The notes under the pieces were generated by a model. The model made no database searches. It was not told the DNA's origin and saw nothing but the letters and a program-made list of their open reading frames with translations. A stretch of DNA of 64,000 bases from assembly GCA_947471745.1 (NCBI GenBank), contig CANJKZ010000723.1:5497001-5561000 (forward strand), given 5' to 3'. Positions 11,797-21,813 of this stretch are shown here, in pieces. This DNA is from Closterium sp. Naga37s-1. Taxonomy: Eukaryota > Streptophyta > Zygnematophyceae > Desmidiales > Closteriaceae. A program made the translations under genes and the position numbers. Each line of letters opens with the position of its first letter. Positions within the stretch are counted from its first letter, which is position 1.

Positions 11797-12571
11797 TGTT
11801 GTTCAGGATCCGTCACTTTGAGAACTTACGACGAACTCATTTCTCAACTAAACGCAAATCCGCTTGGTAGGAAGTTGCGCCTTAGGCTTAGCTACCATCT
11901 CCAAGTTGAATCAGTTGTTAAAATGGTCTAGAGAGTGAGAACCAACTGAAAACGTCCAGCAGCTGCATGACTAGAATGGTGGAGGAAGTACAAACATTAG
12001 GGCATAGGAAGTTGGAGTTGGGGACTCCAAGAGAACCATGAGAGGGAAGGGGTTCTCCAAGAGCTAGGGAAGGATGGTAGGAACCTTCCTAACAGCAAGG
12101 ATGCAACCCTCATCATGAGGTCCTTGAGGTGTCACATGCAAAATCCAATCTAGTTGGATTTTGCCTAGGTGTTGCAACATTTTCAACCCATGCTAGAAAC
12201 TTCTAGCCACCCCAATCCAAAAGTCAAAGTTGCCTTCCCTAACCACCCAACCAAAGATCACTTTATATTCATGTCCCAAGTAATCACCCAAATTAGATAT
12301 AACCCCAAAAGGTAAATATGAAATCCAAGTCGTGGAAATCTTGTAACTTGGGCGATCTTGGTCGGAATAAGGCGATCTTGGTATCGTTGGAAAGCTCTGG
12401 ATTTCTCCTGCATGATAAAGCATTTAGACTTGGAGAAAAAAACACAGAGATGGTATAATCCAACAGCCATGCACAATGACATATGCTCATGCAAATCATG
12501 CAAGCACAAATAGCACGAGCACTCGGTAGGACGTTAGGATGACATGCACTCAGAATGACGTGCATCCAACA
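11797..12571 (-). repeat. E1 5' LTR (775 bp)
   Basis: Same ends as the 3' LTR (TGTTGTTCAGG ... CATCCAACA), about 10 bp longer because of AAATCCGCTT near 11,855. Followed by target duplication AAGAG at 12,572-12,576; gene X resumes at 12,577. Confidence 0.93.
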
Positions 12572-12576
12572 AAGAG

Positions 12577-13594
12577 TCCGTATGGTCTATGGGCGACCAT
12601 AGTACAACAGAGTGCGTTGTCTATGGCGAAAGTGAGAAGGGATGTTATAGTTAGGGGTGATGCAAAGATATGGATTACAGCTGATGGGCGATGGTCGCAA
12701 GCGAGAGAAGGTGAATGGTGTACGGTTTCGTTGATAGATAGAGAGACTCGAAAGGTCCTCCACCGCGTTACAGTCAACAAGTGGAAGAAGGGTGCTCCTC
12801 AACAGCGATGGAGAAGTTGGCTTTTGAGAGCGGCTTGCGTGACCTGGTAGCTTTTGGGTTTAGGGTGGACGGAGTGATAACCGATGGGGGAACCGGTTTT
12901 AAAACGGTTTGTGCAGAAATGGGTTTGGAGCATCAACACAACGTGTGGCATATGACGAGGACCCTAGTGAAGGCATTACTCGGGGAGTTGGTGGATAGCC
13001 GTAAAGATGACGCTATGATTGTTGAGGATGCCACGACCATAGAGGATCTATGGCATATCAAGAAGATGTTGGTCCGTTGGCTAGACCAAAATGGGACGAA
13101 AGGGAAGCTGAATGTTTCGTAGACTAGAGACACGCTCGTCAGAGCGGTGTGTGACGAACTTGATGGTATCGAGTACAAGACTTGTGATGTGGGGGAGGCG
13201 TGGTACTCGCACCCAGATTTGCGACGTGTGGTGGTGCGGATGGACGAGTCAGCCACGGGACCAGACCACACAGTTGCTGCTACAGCTGCGGCAACAGCGG
13301 ATGCCCCCACAGATGCCCCCACGGCAGCAGTGGATGCCCCCACAGATGCCCCCACGGTAGCAGCGGATGACCCCACAGATGCCCCCACGGCAGCAGCGGA
13401 TGAGACCGATACAGACGTTGACGGAGAATGGATCATTTTCCAAGATGTGGCCAAGATGTTCGCCTGGGATCCGCACCCTGTGCACAGGATCCGCCCGTCA
13501 TCGTATGCATTGCTCTTACTGGCACAGGAGGTTGCGGGGCGATCGGACACAGTGGGAGCATCATTCGACTTCGGGGCGGACATGGTGGAGCAAG
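12577..13594 (+). pseudogene. Gene X catalytic exon: DDE transposase-like core with two Asp
   Basis: Reads SPYGLWATIVQQSALSMAK, then the first catalytic Asp in ITADGRWSQAREGEW (GAT 12,683-12,685). After a 1-base frameshift near 12,778-12,790 it continues SSTAMEKLAFES and the second Asp in VITDGGTGFKTVC (GAT 12,883-12,885), followed by HQHNVWHMTR. From memory, the triplet of motifs DGR..., SS.AMEK and ATDR/TDG...H.FDVWH is typical of an unnamed eukaryotic transposase-like family. An in-frame TAG at 13,120-13,122 sits where a Trp would be natural. The exon ends in a repetitive Ala/Asp/Pro-Thr linker (DAPTDAPTAA, 13,290-13,400) and an AG|GTAAGA donor. Frameshift and stop make it a pseudogene in this copy. 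Confidence 0.7.
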
Positions 13595-13827
13595 GTAAGA
13601 TGCACGATCCAATGTGTGAAAAACCTATGTATGAGTTTGTATTTTCGCCCTTGCTGTTATTTCATTAAAAAAAAGGAGTCATTTTGAAATACACAAAACC
13701 TTAATAATTTGGATGTGTGTTACAACAGCCGAACTTTGCTACCTTGGACATTTTATACGCTCTCAATGCTATATAACAATGATACTATCGAACTTATTTG
13801 CCAATTTTCCACATGGATTGTGTGTAG
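13595..13827 (+). other. Intron in gene X (233 bp, GT-AG)
   Basis: Donor CAAG|GTAAGA at 13,594/13,595 and acceptor GTGTGTAG|AGG at 13,827/13,828. The upstream exon leaves one base of a codon and the downstream exon supplies two, giving GAG then GAAGTT and keeping the frame. The interior is T/A-rich compared with the exons. This supports a spliced nuclear gene. Confidence 0.65.
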
Positions 13828-14563
13828 AGGAAGTTGCGGCCACTCAAGCAGAGATTCAGGAAGTCAGAGACCGTGGTTGGTGGGACAACACGGGCGAGAG
13901 TCGGGGTCCTAATGTTAACGATCCGATGGGAGGTGCTACACAGACATGCGTGACAGCCACGGAGGGGGAACAGCGATGGGTGCGCAAGGCCAAAAGAACG
14001 CGGCGCAACCAGCGGAGTCTGCTGCCAAGTGCTGAAGGGGGGGTTGGTTCATCGGATGATATGGCAGTTGTTGAAGAAGTGGGTTTTCCGCAGCGGTTTA
14101 GTATCCATTTTCATCACGTGATGGTGCGTGGTGCTACTCTTGCCAAAGAAGGCCGTACTATGACCGCGGAAGACGTCAAGGCTGAGCTTGCTCTATCAGC
14201 CGAGCATTGGGCCGGTGATCACTCTGGCTGTGCTCGACATGGCATTGTGCCTCGGTGCATTGCTGATGGGTGGGGTCCAGAGAGTGCAGTGTATGAATAT
14301 GGTGGAACCACACATCTAGCCTTCAGGAGCTGGTTACAGAAACACTGTTCCGCAGACAAGATGTGACCGTTCGTGCTTGGGGCGTCCAGCTGGCTGAACG
14401 AGTCATTTCATTCAGTGATTCGCAAATATGCACCGAAGAGGGTACATTTTTGGGGGAGTATGGAAGCAAGAATTGCGCTTTTGATTCTTCATTGAAACAA
14501 CACTGTTGAGCGTCTCGTTCTGAGACATATTATCCGGATCTGCCGTGCAACTCGTGTGCGCCG
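13828..14563 (+). pseudogene. Gene X C-terminal exon with the third acidic residue, cut by E2
   Basis: After a charged linker, the frame reads HWAGDHSGCARHG (a His-Asp-His-Cys cluster) and then SSWLNESFHSVIRKYAPKRV (Glu codon 14,400-14,402) and HFWGSMEARIALLILH. In the transposase-like family I compare it with, the ES(F/L)H...KY.PKR motif holds the last acidic catalytic residue. TGA codons interrupt the frame at 14,364-14,366 and 14,493-14,495. At 14,563 the frame is cut by copia E2; removing E2 and one CGCCG copy gives CG|T (Arg) and continues at 28,498. Confidence 0.65.
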
Positions 14564-14700
14564 TGTTAGAATGAGGAGAATGGAGTTCAGCTATCGAGAG
14601 ATTTTTACAAGTAGGAAAACCCTAAGGGGTTATACCCCACAGAATCTACCCCACTACAGCCTACCAATAACTGCAACATATAACATATATATGTTTGACA
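14564..14700 (-). repeat. E2 3' LTR (137 bp)
   Basis: TGTTAGAATGAGG ... ATGTTTGACA on the plus strand; TGTCAAAC...TCTAACA when read in element orientation. Pairs with 28,356-28,492. Confidence 0.93.
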
Positions 14701-14959
14701 CACTCCCATAGGCAAAATGGGGGAGAGCAAGAGGTCACAAGACCAGTCAAGAAAGGCAAAGCAAGCTCAGGGTGGATCACAACGTCACCACACACTCTGA
14801 GCACAGGCAAAGGGCCACAAGGCTAGTCCACATGCAGAGGTATATATGCAGCAAGAATAGTACAGTGATCTCTACCTAGCAATGCAAACATGCAGGTATA
14901 TATACATATATAGATCACAGTACAAGCAAAGCCTACAGCAAGTGAGGAAAAGTGGGCAC

Positions 14960-15071
14960 TGTCAAACACTATATGTGTTGTTGTTGTGTAGGCTATAGTG
15001 GGTTAGCCTTTAGGGGGTACACAAAACTAGGGTTTGCTACTTGTACTCAAACTTTTCATAGTTCACAACTT
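14960..15071 (+). repeat. E3 5' LTR, 3' end deleted
   Basis: Matches the 3' LTR from TGTCAAACAC to TAGTTCACA (14,960-15,067), then runs straight into leader sequence. The last part of the LTR (CTTCTCATTCTGACA) and the whole tRNA primer-binding site are missing, so this copy could not prime minus-strand cDNA from its own RNA. Confidence 0.85.
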
Positions 15072-15592
15072 TAGGGCCCACCGTTAGAAGCGCCCTCGAG
15101 CGCCCCATCGTCCTAGCGCCCTCGAGCGCCGTTCCCCTAGTGCGCCCTCGTGCGCCTCGTCTTCTCCCGCTGCCTGTGCGCGGCTCGCTAGTGCCGCGCG
15201 CGGCCTTTTTTTTCCCGCGCGTCGCCCCCTAGCAGCCCGCGCGCGGCCGTTTCTGAGCGCGCGCCGCCCGTGAGCCACCCGTAGGCCGCAGCGACGCCCT
15301 CCCTAGGCCACCCGCCCGCTAGTAAGGCCCACGAGCGGCCACGGCCCGCCCGCTACAGCCGCCCACGCGCACGTCCCCCAGGCGCGCACCACCGCGTAGC
15401 CCAGACCGAGCCGAGCCGCACAGCCCGAACCGAGTCGCGCCGCCCGAACCGAGCCGCGCCACCCGAACCGAGCCGCGCCGCCCGGACCGAGCCGCGCCGC
15501 CCGAACCGAGCCGTGCCGCCCTACTGTGCCCCACCTGCAGCAACTTCTGTTCCTGTTCCTACTGTACTACTGCTACTGTTCCTACTGCCACA
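15072..15592 (+). repeat. E3 GC-rich 5' leader with tandem repeats
   Basis: Homologous to the leader of E2 (shared GCGCCCTCGAGCGCC and TGCGCCCTCGTGCGCCTCGT blocks). The 3' half (15,400-15,530) is a tandem array of an 18-bp unit CGAACCGAGCCGCGCCGC. No ORF of its own; the Ala/Arg frames are composition-driven. Confidence 0.8.
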
Positions 15593-18500
15593 ATGGCCAC
15601 CCCATCCATTCTCACCTTTGACGCTGAGGGTCGCCCGATTAAGTTTGAGGTGTGGCTAGATGATCTTCACCTGTTCCTTCAGATCACTGCCAAGGACGAT
15701 GTCTCACTGTATGACCATACGTCAGGCGCTGCTCCCGCACCTCCCGCTACTGCTGACAGTACTGCTCGCTCCCAGTGGCAGACCCGTGATGCACACGCTC
15801 GCCTAGCCGTTCGCAGTCACCTACTGTTAGATGAGCGCGAGCACTTCGGACAGCATAAGACCGCCAAGGAGCTGTACGACGCAGTAGTCGCGCGCTACTC
15901 CTCCCCTGCCACTACTGCTATAGGCCGTCTATCACTGCCCTACCTCTTCCCCGACCTGTCCGCCTTTGCCACTGTAGCTGACCTCATCACCCACCTCCGT
16001 ACCAGTGACCTCCGCTACCGTGCAGCGCTTCCCCCCGATTTCCTCGCCAAGAACCCCCCCCCGATGTACCTCATACTGTACCACCTTGTCACCCGCCTCC
16101 CTGACTCCCTTCGCACTGTCAGGGACCAGTTTCTCGCCCTCTCCCCCACTGACCTCACTGTCGACCTCCTCGAGAAAGAGCTCCTAGCAGCTGAGAAGAG
16201 CATTGTCGCTGTAGGTGCCTCTCGTGGTGACCCCCGCACCCCCTTCTTTGAGGGGTGCTCCCCCTCCCCCCTCCTCCCCTCCATTGCATCTGCTGCTGCT
16301 GTCGACTACCTCGGAGCTGAGAGGGTCGGGGCCGCGTCTGCTCCTAGTGGGAGACGCAAGGGCGGCAGGGGCAAGGGGGGCAGGGGTGGTGGAGGTGGAG
16401 GAGGGGGCGGCGGCGGTGGAGGAGGTGGGGGGGGCGGGGGTGGTGGCAGGAGTGGGAGTGGCGCGGGTGGTGGGGGGGTCAATGGCGGCACAGGGGGTGG
16501 TGGCGGCGGCGACGGTGGTGGGGGTGGTGAAGGTGGTGCTGGCAGTTGTGGCGGCGGTGGAGCGGGTGGCGGGCGCGGTGGAGCGGTGCAGCGTGGAGGG
16601 TTTGGCGGTGGCCAGAGGCAGCAGCAGCAGCGCCCCGGCGAGGCTCCCTCGCCCCAGCAGCTCCGTGAGTGGTACTCTCAGCGTGGGGGGTCTGGGGGAG
16701 GGGGTACCTGCCCGTATGTCATCCGCACAGGTGACCGCACTGGCCAGACTTGTGGGAGGTTTCACACTGCGCAGCACTGTTCCTTTCGCCTCGACGACGC
16801 CTGGCGCGAGCAGTTTCCTGACGCCTCTGAGCTGCCCCACTGGGCTGATCTGCTTAAGAAGGGGATTGATATCTTTGCTCTTGATTATGATGCTATTCTT
16901 GCTGCTATGTATGCATTGACTATTAGTGCTGAGGGTGACTGTTACCTGAGTGTTCCGCCTGACCCGGGCATTGGGACCAGTGAGGCTGCAGCTCTAGGTG
17001 CTAGCGCGTCTGCTGCTCTAGGTCCTAGTGAGGCTGCTGCCCTAGGTGCTAGTGCGTCTACGTCTGCTGGTGCCGCACCTACTGAGGCACTACACACCTT
17101 CACACTGGACTCAGCTGCTTCCTGCTGTTTCTTTCGTGACCGCACTGCCCTAGAGCAGCTTCCTCGACCGGTTGCTGTCTCTCTGGCTGACCCCTCAGGG
17201 GGTCCGGTCCTTGCGACCTCCACCACTGCCCTCCCTTGTCCTGCTGTCCCGTCTGGCACGCTGTCGGGCCTCCACCTCCCCTCGTTCTCTACGAACTTGG
17301 TGGCGGGTTCCGCACTCCAGGACGCGGGTGTTCACCAGTTCACCCCGGCCTACGACCGTGTGACGCACTGCACGTGTGCGCGGACGGGACGTCACCTAGC
17401 TACCTTCACTCGGCAGCCGGGGTCGGACTTGTACACACTGACCAATGAGTCTCCTCAGGTAGCTGCGTCTGCGTCTGCGTCAGGTCAGCTGTCGGCCCCC
17501 TGCTCGTGTCGCTCCCTGTCACACAGGACTGTCCTCTGGCACCACCGCCTTGGTCACCCGTCAGTGCAGCGCCTTCGCGGCATGCACTCCAGGTACCTTG
17601 TCTCTGGTCTTCCCAGGGTTCTCCCTCCCCTCCCACCCTTACCTGCTCCTCCCTGTCTTCCCTGTGTCGAGGGGCGGCAGCGCGCCGCTCCTCACTCCTC
17701 CTCGTTCCCTCCCACAGAGGCTCCCCTGCAGACTCTCCACCTGGACGTGTGGGGCCCCGCCCGCGTCCGGGGACAGGGCCACGAGCGGTACTTTCTGCTG
17801 GTCGTCGACGACTACACGCGCTACACCACGGTCTTCCCCTTGCGTACCAAGGGTGAGGTCCCTGATGTCTTGATCCCCTGGATCCGTGCTGCTCGTCTCC
17901 AGCTCCGCCAGCGGTTCCAGTCGGACTTTCCAGTCCTGCGTCTGCACTCTGACAGAGGTGGCGACTTTTCCTCTGACCTCTTGGCAGCCTACTGTGCGGA
18001 GCACGGCATCACCCAGTCGTTCACGCTCCCGGCCTCTCCACAGCAGAATGGGATTGCTGAGCGCCGCATTGGTCTTGTCATGGAGGTCGCTCGTACCTCC
18101 ATGATCCATGCGGCTGCCCCCCATTTCCTGTGGCCGTTTGCAGTGCAGTACGCCGCGCATCAGCTCAACCTCTGACCCCGTGTCTCTGTTCCGGAGACCT
18201 CGCCTACCCTGCGTTGGAAGGGGGAGGTTGGCGATGCGTTGGTGTTCCGAGTCTGGGGATGTCGAGCCTTTGTCCACGATACGTCCGCGGACAAGCTCTC
18301 CTCCCGTGCCGTTCCCTGTGTCTTCCTTGGCTTTGTCCCTGACGCGCCTGGCTGGCAGTTTTACCACCCCACCTCGCGCCGGGTCTTCGCCTCTCAGGAT
18401 GTCACCTTTGACGAGTCGGTACCCTTTTACCGCCTCTTCCCCTACCGCACTGCCCCGCTCCCCCCTCCGCCGCTCTTCCTCACGCCAGGTGCTGCTTCGG

Positions 18501-21460
18501 TAGACCCCCTCCCTCCCCAGGGTCCTGCTCCCTCAGGTGTTACCCAGGTAGACCCGGTCGAGCCTGTCGAGGTAGCTGTTGACTCTGGTCCTGTGCGAGG
18601 TGCTGGGTCTGGGGGCGCTGAGCCTGGGGGTGCTGGTTCTGGGGGTGCTGAGACTGAGGGTGCTGAGACTGGGGGTGCTGAGACTGGGGGTGAGGAGACT
18701 GCGGGTGCTGAGCCTGGAGGTACTGCGACTGGGGGTGTTGCGCCTAGAGGTGCTGAGGCTGGGGGCTTTGAGACTGACAGTACTGCGCCTGCTGGCGCTC
18801 CTTCTTCACAGCAGCTGCGTGAGTGGTACGCTCGGCGCTGCAGCCTCCGGAGTGGAGCTCCCGGTGTTGAGGTGCAGCCCGCTGGAGACCCTACTGCTGT
18901 TGGAGGTCCTGGAGCTCCTGCTGGTGCTGCTGGTGCTGCTGGTGCTGCTGGAGGTGTTGGAGCTGCTGGAGGTCCTGGAGCTACTGGAGGTGCTGCTGGT
19001 GCTGCTGGAGGTACTGGAGCTGCAGGAGGTACTGTTGGAGGTGCTGGAGGTGCTGCTGGAGGTACTGGAGCTGCTGGAGGTACTACTGGAGGTGCTGGAG
19101 GTGCTGCTGGAGCTGCTGGAGGTTCTGCTGGAGCTGCTGGAGGTTCTGGTGCTGTCTTTGCTGCTGCTGGGGGCACTTCACGGCCGCGGCCGTACTTCGT
19201 TCCGCTCCTTCAGCAGGTTCTTGGTCTGCCGCCTCCTCCTAGTCCTCCTCCCTCCGTAGAGTGTCCTCCGCCTGTCCAGTCGCAGTCACAGCTACCGCCT
19301 GCCTCGCCGCTTCCTGGTCCTTCTCCCTACACTGGTCCGACAGGCGGACTTACAGAGCGTCGTGAGCCTGAGTCTCGTCCTGTGTCACCTGTGTCCCGTC
19401 CTGTGTCACCTGTTCGTATTGCTTGCGCTAGTCGCCGTGTACCACGTGAGCGTCCGCCACCTGTCCCTGGCACACACCGGATGTCACTGCGTCCCTCCAC
19501 TGCTCCACAGCGTGTCCCTCTGCCGTCTCCTCCTCCGTCCTCTCTACCTACCCTTGCTGACCCGGAGTCTGACTGCGTTCGTGCTGCCAGTCCTACTGTC
19601 ACGCGTCTCCTGGCCACTGCTGTCACTGACCCTTCTTTTGAGTCGGCTGCTGCGTCTGCCCTAGTTGCTGAGCTTGTCGAATTTGCTGCTCGCTGTCGTC
19701 TAGACTACGCTGCCAGTCTTGTTGCTGAGTCTGAGTCTGTCTGTCCTCCGTCCGTCGGGGGTGAGTGTGCTCTTAGCACGGACGTCCTTGAGGACAGACA
19801 GGAGGACCTTGAGTGTCTTGCAGCCGCTGCGCCCCATCTCGTGTCCATGCTGATTGCCCCTGAGGGAGACCCGGATGCACCAGACATTCCGACTCCTCGA
19901 TCGTACGCTGAGGCGATCGAGGGTCCCTACTCCTCACAGTGGCAGTCAGCCATGGACGCAGAGATGGCTTCCTGGAAGTCCACAGGCACCTACGTCGACG
20001 AGGTTCCCCCACCTGGGGCGAACATCGTCAGTGGCATGTGGATTTTCAGGGTGAAGCGGCCGCCGGGTTCTCCGCCTGTCTTCAAGGCTCATTACGTTGC
20101 TCGAGGCTTCAGTCAGCGAGAGGGAGTAGACTTCTTTCAGACCTTCTCCCCCACCCCGAAGATGACCACTCTTCGGGTACTACTGCACGTTGCTGCTCAG
20201 CGTGACTACGAGCTTCACTCTCTTGACTTCAGGACATCTTTCTTGCAGGGCAGTCTGCACGAGGAGATCTGGCTGCGCCGCCCTCCTCGCTTCACTGGGT
20301 CGTTTCCTCTTGGTACCCAGTGGAGCCTCCGGCGGCCGGTCTACGGTCTCCGCCAGGCGCCACGTGAGTGGCACGACACACTGAGGACTACTCTTGCGGC
20401 ACATGGGTTCTCTCCTTCTACTGCTGACCCGTCGCTGTTTCTGCGCACCGACACTTCGCTGCCGCCGTTCTACATCCTCGTGTACGTTGACGACTTGGTC
20501 TTTGCCACTGCTGACACTGAGTCTCTCGCCCACGTGAAGTCGGAGCTGCAGAAGAGACACACGTGCACAGACCAGGGTGAACTGCGCAGCTACCTTGGCT
20601 TGCAGGTCACCCGGGACAGAGCACGCCGCACCATTACCCTGACTCAGTCACACATGGTGCAGCAGGTCCTTCAGCGCTTTGGCTTCACCTGGTCCTCAGC
20701 ACAGGCCACTCCTCTGGCTGTAGGTCACTCGCTTTCAGCTCTGCCTTCGGATGAGTCCGTAGAGTCGAGTGGTCCTTACCCAGAGCTAGTTGGTTGCCTC
20801 ATGTACCTGATGACTTGCACTCGTCCTGACCTAGCATACCCTCTTGGCCTTCTGGCCCGCTACGTAGCTCCTGGCAGGCACCGAAAGGTGCACTGGGATG
20901 CTGCAAAGAGGGTATTGCGCTACTTGTGCAGTACATCGGGCATGGGGCTCGTGCTTGGAGGAGGGAGCTCTGTTGTTCTCACTGGGCACTCAGACGCTTC
21001 TTGGGTTGACGACCAGGCTACTCAGCGGTCGTCACAGGGTTACACCTTCAGCCTTGGTTCTGGTTCAGTTTCGTGGCGCTCTACGCGTTCGTCTTCAGTT
21101 CTCAGCTCCAGTTGTGAGGCTGAGATCTACGCCACAGCCATGGCTGCACAGGAGTTACGCTGGCTCACCTACCTGCTGACCGACCTTGGAGAGAGGCCTA
21201 GTTCTCCTCCAGTGCTGTACGTCGACAACAAGGCTGCCATTGCCTTGTGTGAGGAGCACAGACTGGAGCACAGAACGAAGCACATCGCTCTCCGTTAGTT
21301 CCTTGCTCGAGAGCTGCAGCAGCGTGGTCAGCTTCGTCTGCGTTACGTGGCCTCTCAGGCCAACACCGCTGATATATTCACCAAGGCACTTCAGCCTGGT
21401 GATCATCAGCGCTTCTGTACTTTGCTGGGGCTGGTGCCCACTTTTCCTCACTTGTTGTAG
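15593..21460 (+). pseudogene. gag-pol: E3 gag-pol, single frame with two nonsense codons
   Basis: The ATG at 15,593 (MATPSILTFDAEGRP) opens a 1,955-codon frame: Gag helical region (residues 1-240), a poly-Gly/Ser stretch (about 250-340), an unusual Cys/His cluster (CPYVIRTGDRTGQTC...HC, near 16,710-16,780), protease near 17,107 (LDSAAS in place of LDSGAS), pre-integrase HHRLGH, integrase (DVWGP 17,741; HSDRGGDF 17,946; NGIAERR 18,048), a long Gly/Ala/Thr-rich linker (18,600-19,170), reverse transcriptase (YVDD 20,483-20,494) and RNase H (HSDASWVDDQ near 20,985). TGA at 18,173-18,175 replaces the Trp kept in E2, and TAG at 21,296-21,298 replaces a Tyr. The normal stop is TAG at 21,458-21,460. 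The frame is otherwise intact. Confidence 0.92.
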
Positions 21461-21688
21461 GCTTTGCCTGTACTGTGATCTCTATATATACTCCTGCCTG
21501 TTTGTTCTGCTAGGCTGAGATCACCCTTGCTGTTTGTACTACATATATACTTCTGCATGTGAACTGGCCATGGGGCCCTTTGCTTGTGCTCGGAATGTGT
21601 GGTGACGTTGTGATCCACCCTGAGCTTGCTTGCCTTTCCTGACTGGTCTTGTGACCCCTTACTCTCCCCCACTTTGCCTATGGGGGTG

Positions 21689-21813
21689 TGTCAAACACTA
21701 TATGTGTTGTTGTTGTGTAGACTATAGTGGGTTAGCCTTTAGGGGGTACACAAAACTAGGGTTTGCTACTTGTACTCAAACTTTTCATAGTTCACACACT
21801 TCTCATTCTGACA
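21689..21813 (+). repeat. E3 3' LTR (125 bp)
   Basis: TGTCAAACACTATATGTG ... CTTCTCATTCTGACA, TG...CA ends, preceded by the purine-rich TATGGGGGTG and followed by target duplication GGCAC (21,814-21,818). Confidence 0.93.

Larger units (their letters stand above)
6174..12571 (-). mobile_element. E1: full-length but decayed copia, family I
   Basis: Complete LTR structure on the minus strand: 5' LTR 11,797-12,571, primer site 11,783-11,794 (TGGTAACAGAGC, one mismatch from the usual site), gag 11,558-10,206, pol to 7,039, a polypurine tract (reverse complement of AACTCCCCCTCAGAC) at 6,939-6,953, and 3' LTR 6,174-6,938. The 5-bp target duplication AAGAG is present at 6,169-6,173 and 12,572-12,576. 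Domain order protease-integrase-RT-RNase H places it in Ty1/copia. The LTRs differ by a roughly 10-bp indel and several substitutions (about 3% by eye), so it is not recent. It is inserted inside an exon of gene X. Confidence 0.95.
14960..21813 (+). mobile_element. E3: family II copia inserted into E2
   Basis: Plus-strand element of 6.85 kb with a 5-bp duplication GGCAC at 14,955-14,959 and 21,814-21,818, both lying in the pol 3' end of E2. It has a 5' LTR (14,960 to about 15,071, truncated), a GC-rich leader, one long gag-pol frame (15,593-21,460) with two stops, a 3' UTR with the polypurine tract at 21,679-21,688, and a complete 125-bp 3' LTR. The LTRs differ at one position in the shared 108 bp, younger than E2's LTR divergence, as nesting requires. 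E2 and E3 belong to the same family in opposite orientation, forming an imperfect inverted pair of about 6 kb. Confidence 0.95.

Noticed and set aside
14364..18175. Alternative genetic code with TGA read as Trp (TGA at Trp positions in X and E3)
   Set aside because: TGG is used throughout for Trp, E4 terminates with TGA, TAG stops occur at comparable rates, and E2 has TGG at the E3 TGA site. Point mutation explains the stops.
16215..19259. Long alternative-frame ORFs over the Gly-rich and Gly/Ala-linker parts of E3 (and 24,052-27,120 over E2)
   Set aside because: They are shadows of repetitive GC-rich codons of the gag-pol frame. They are not conserved as proteins and have no start context.
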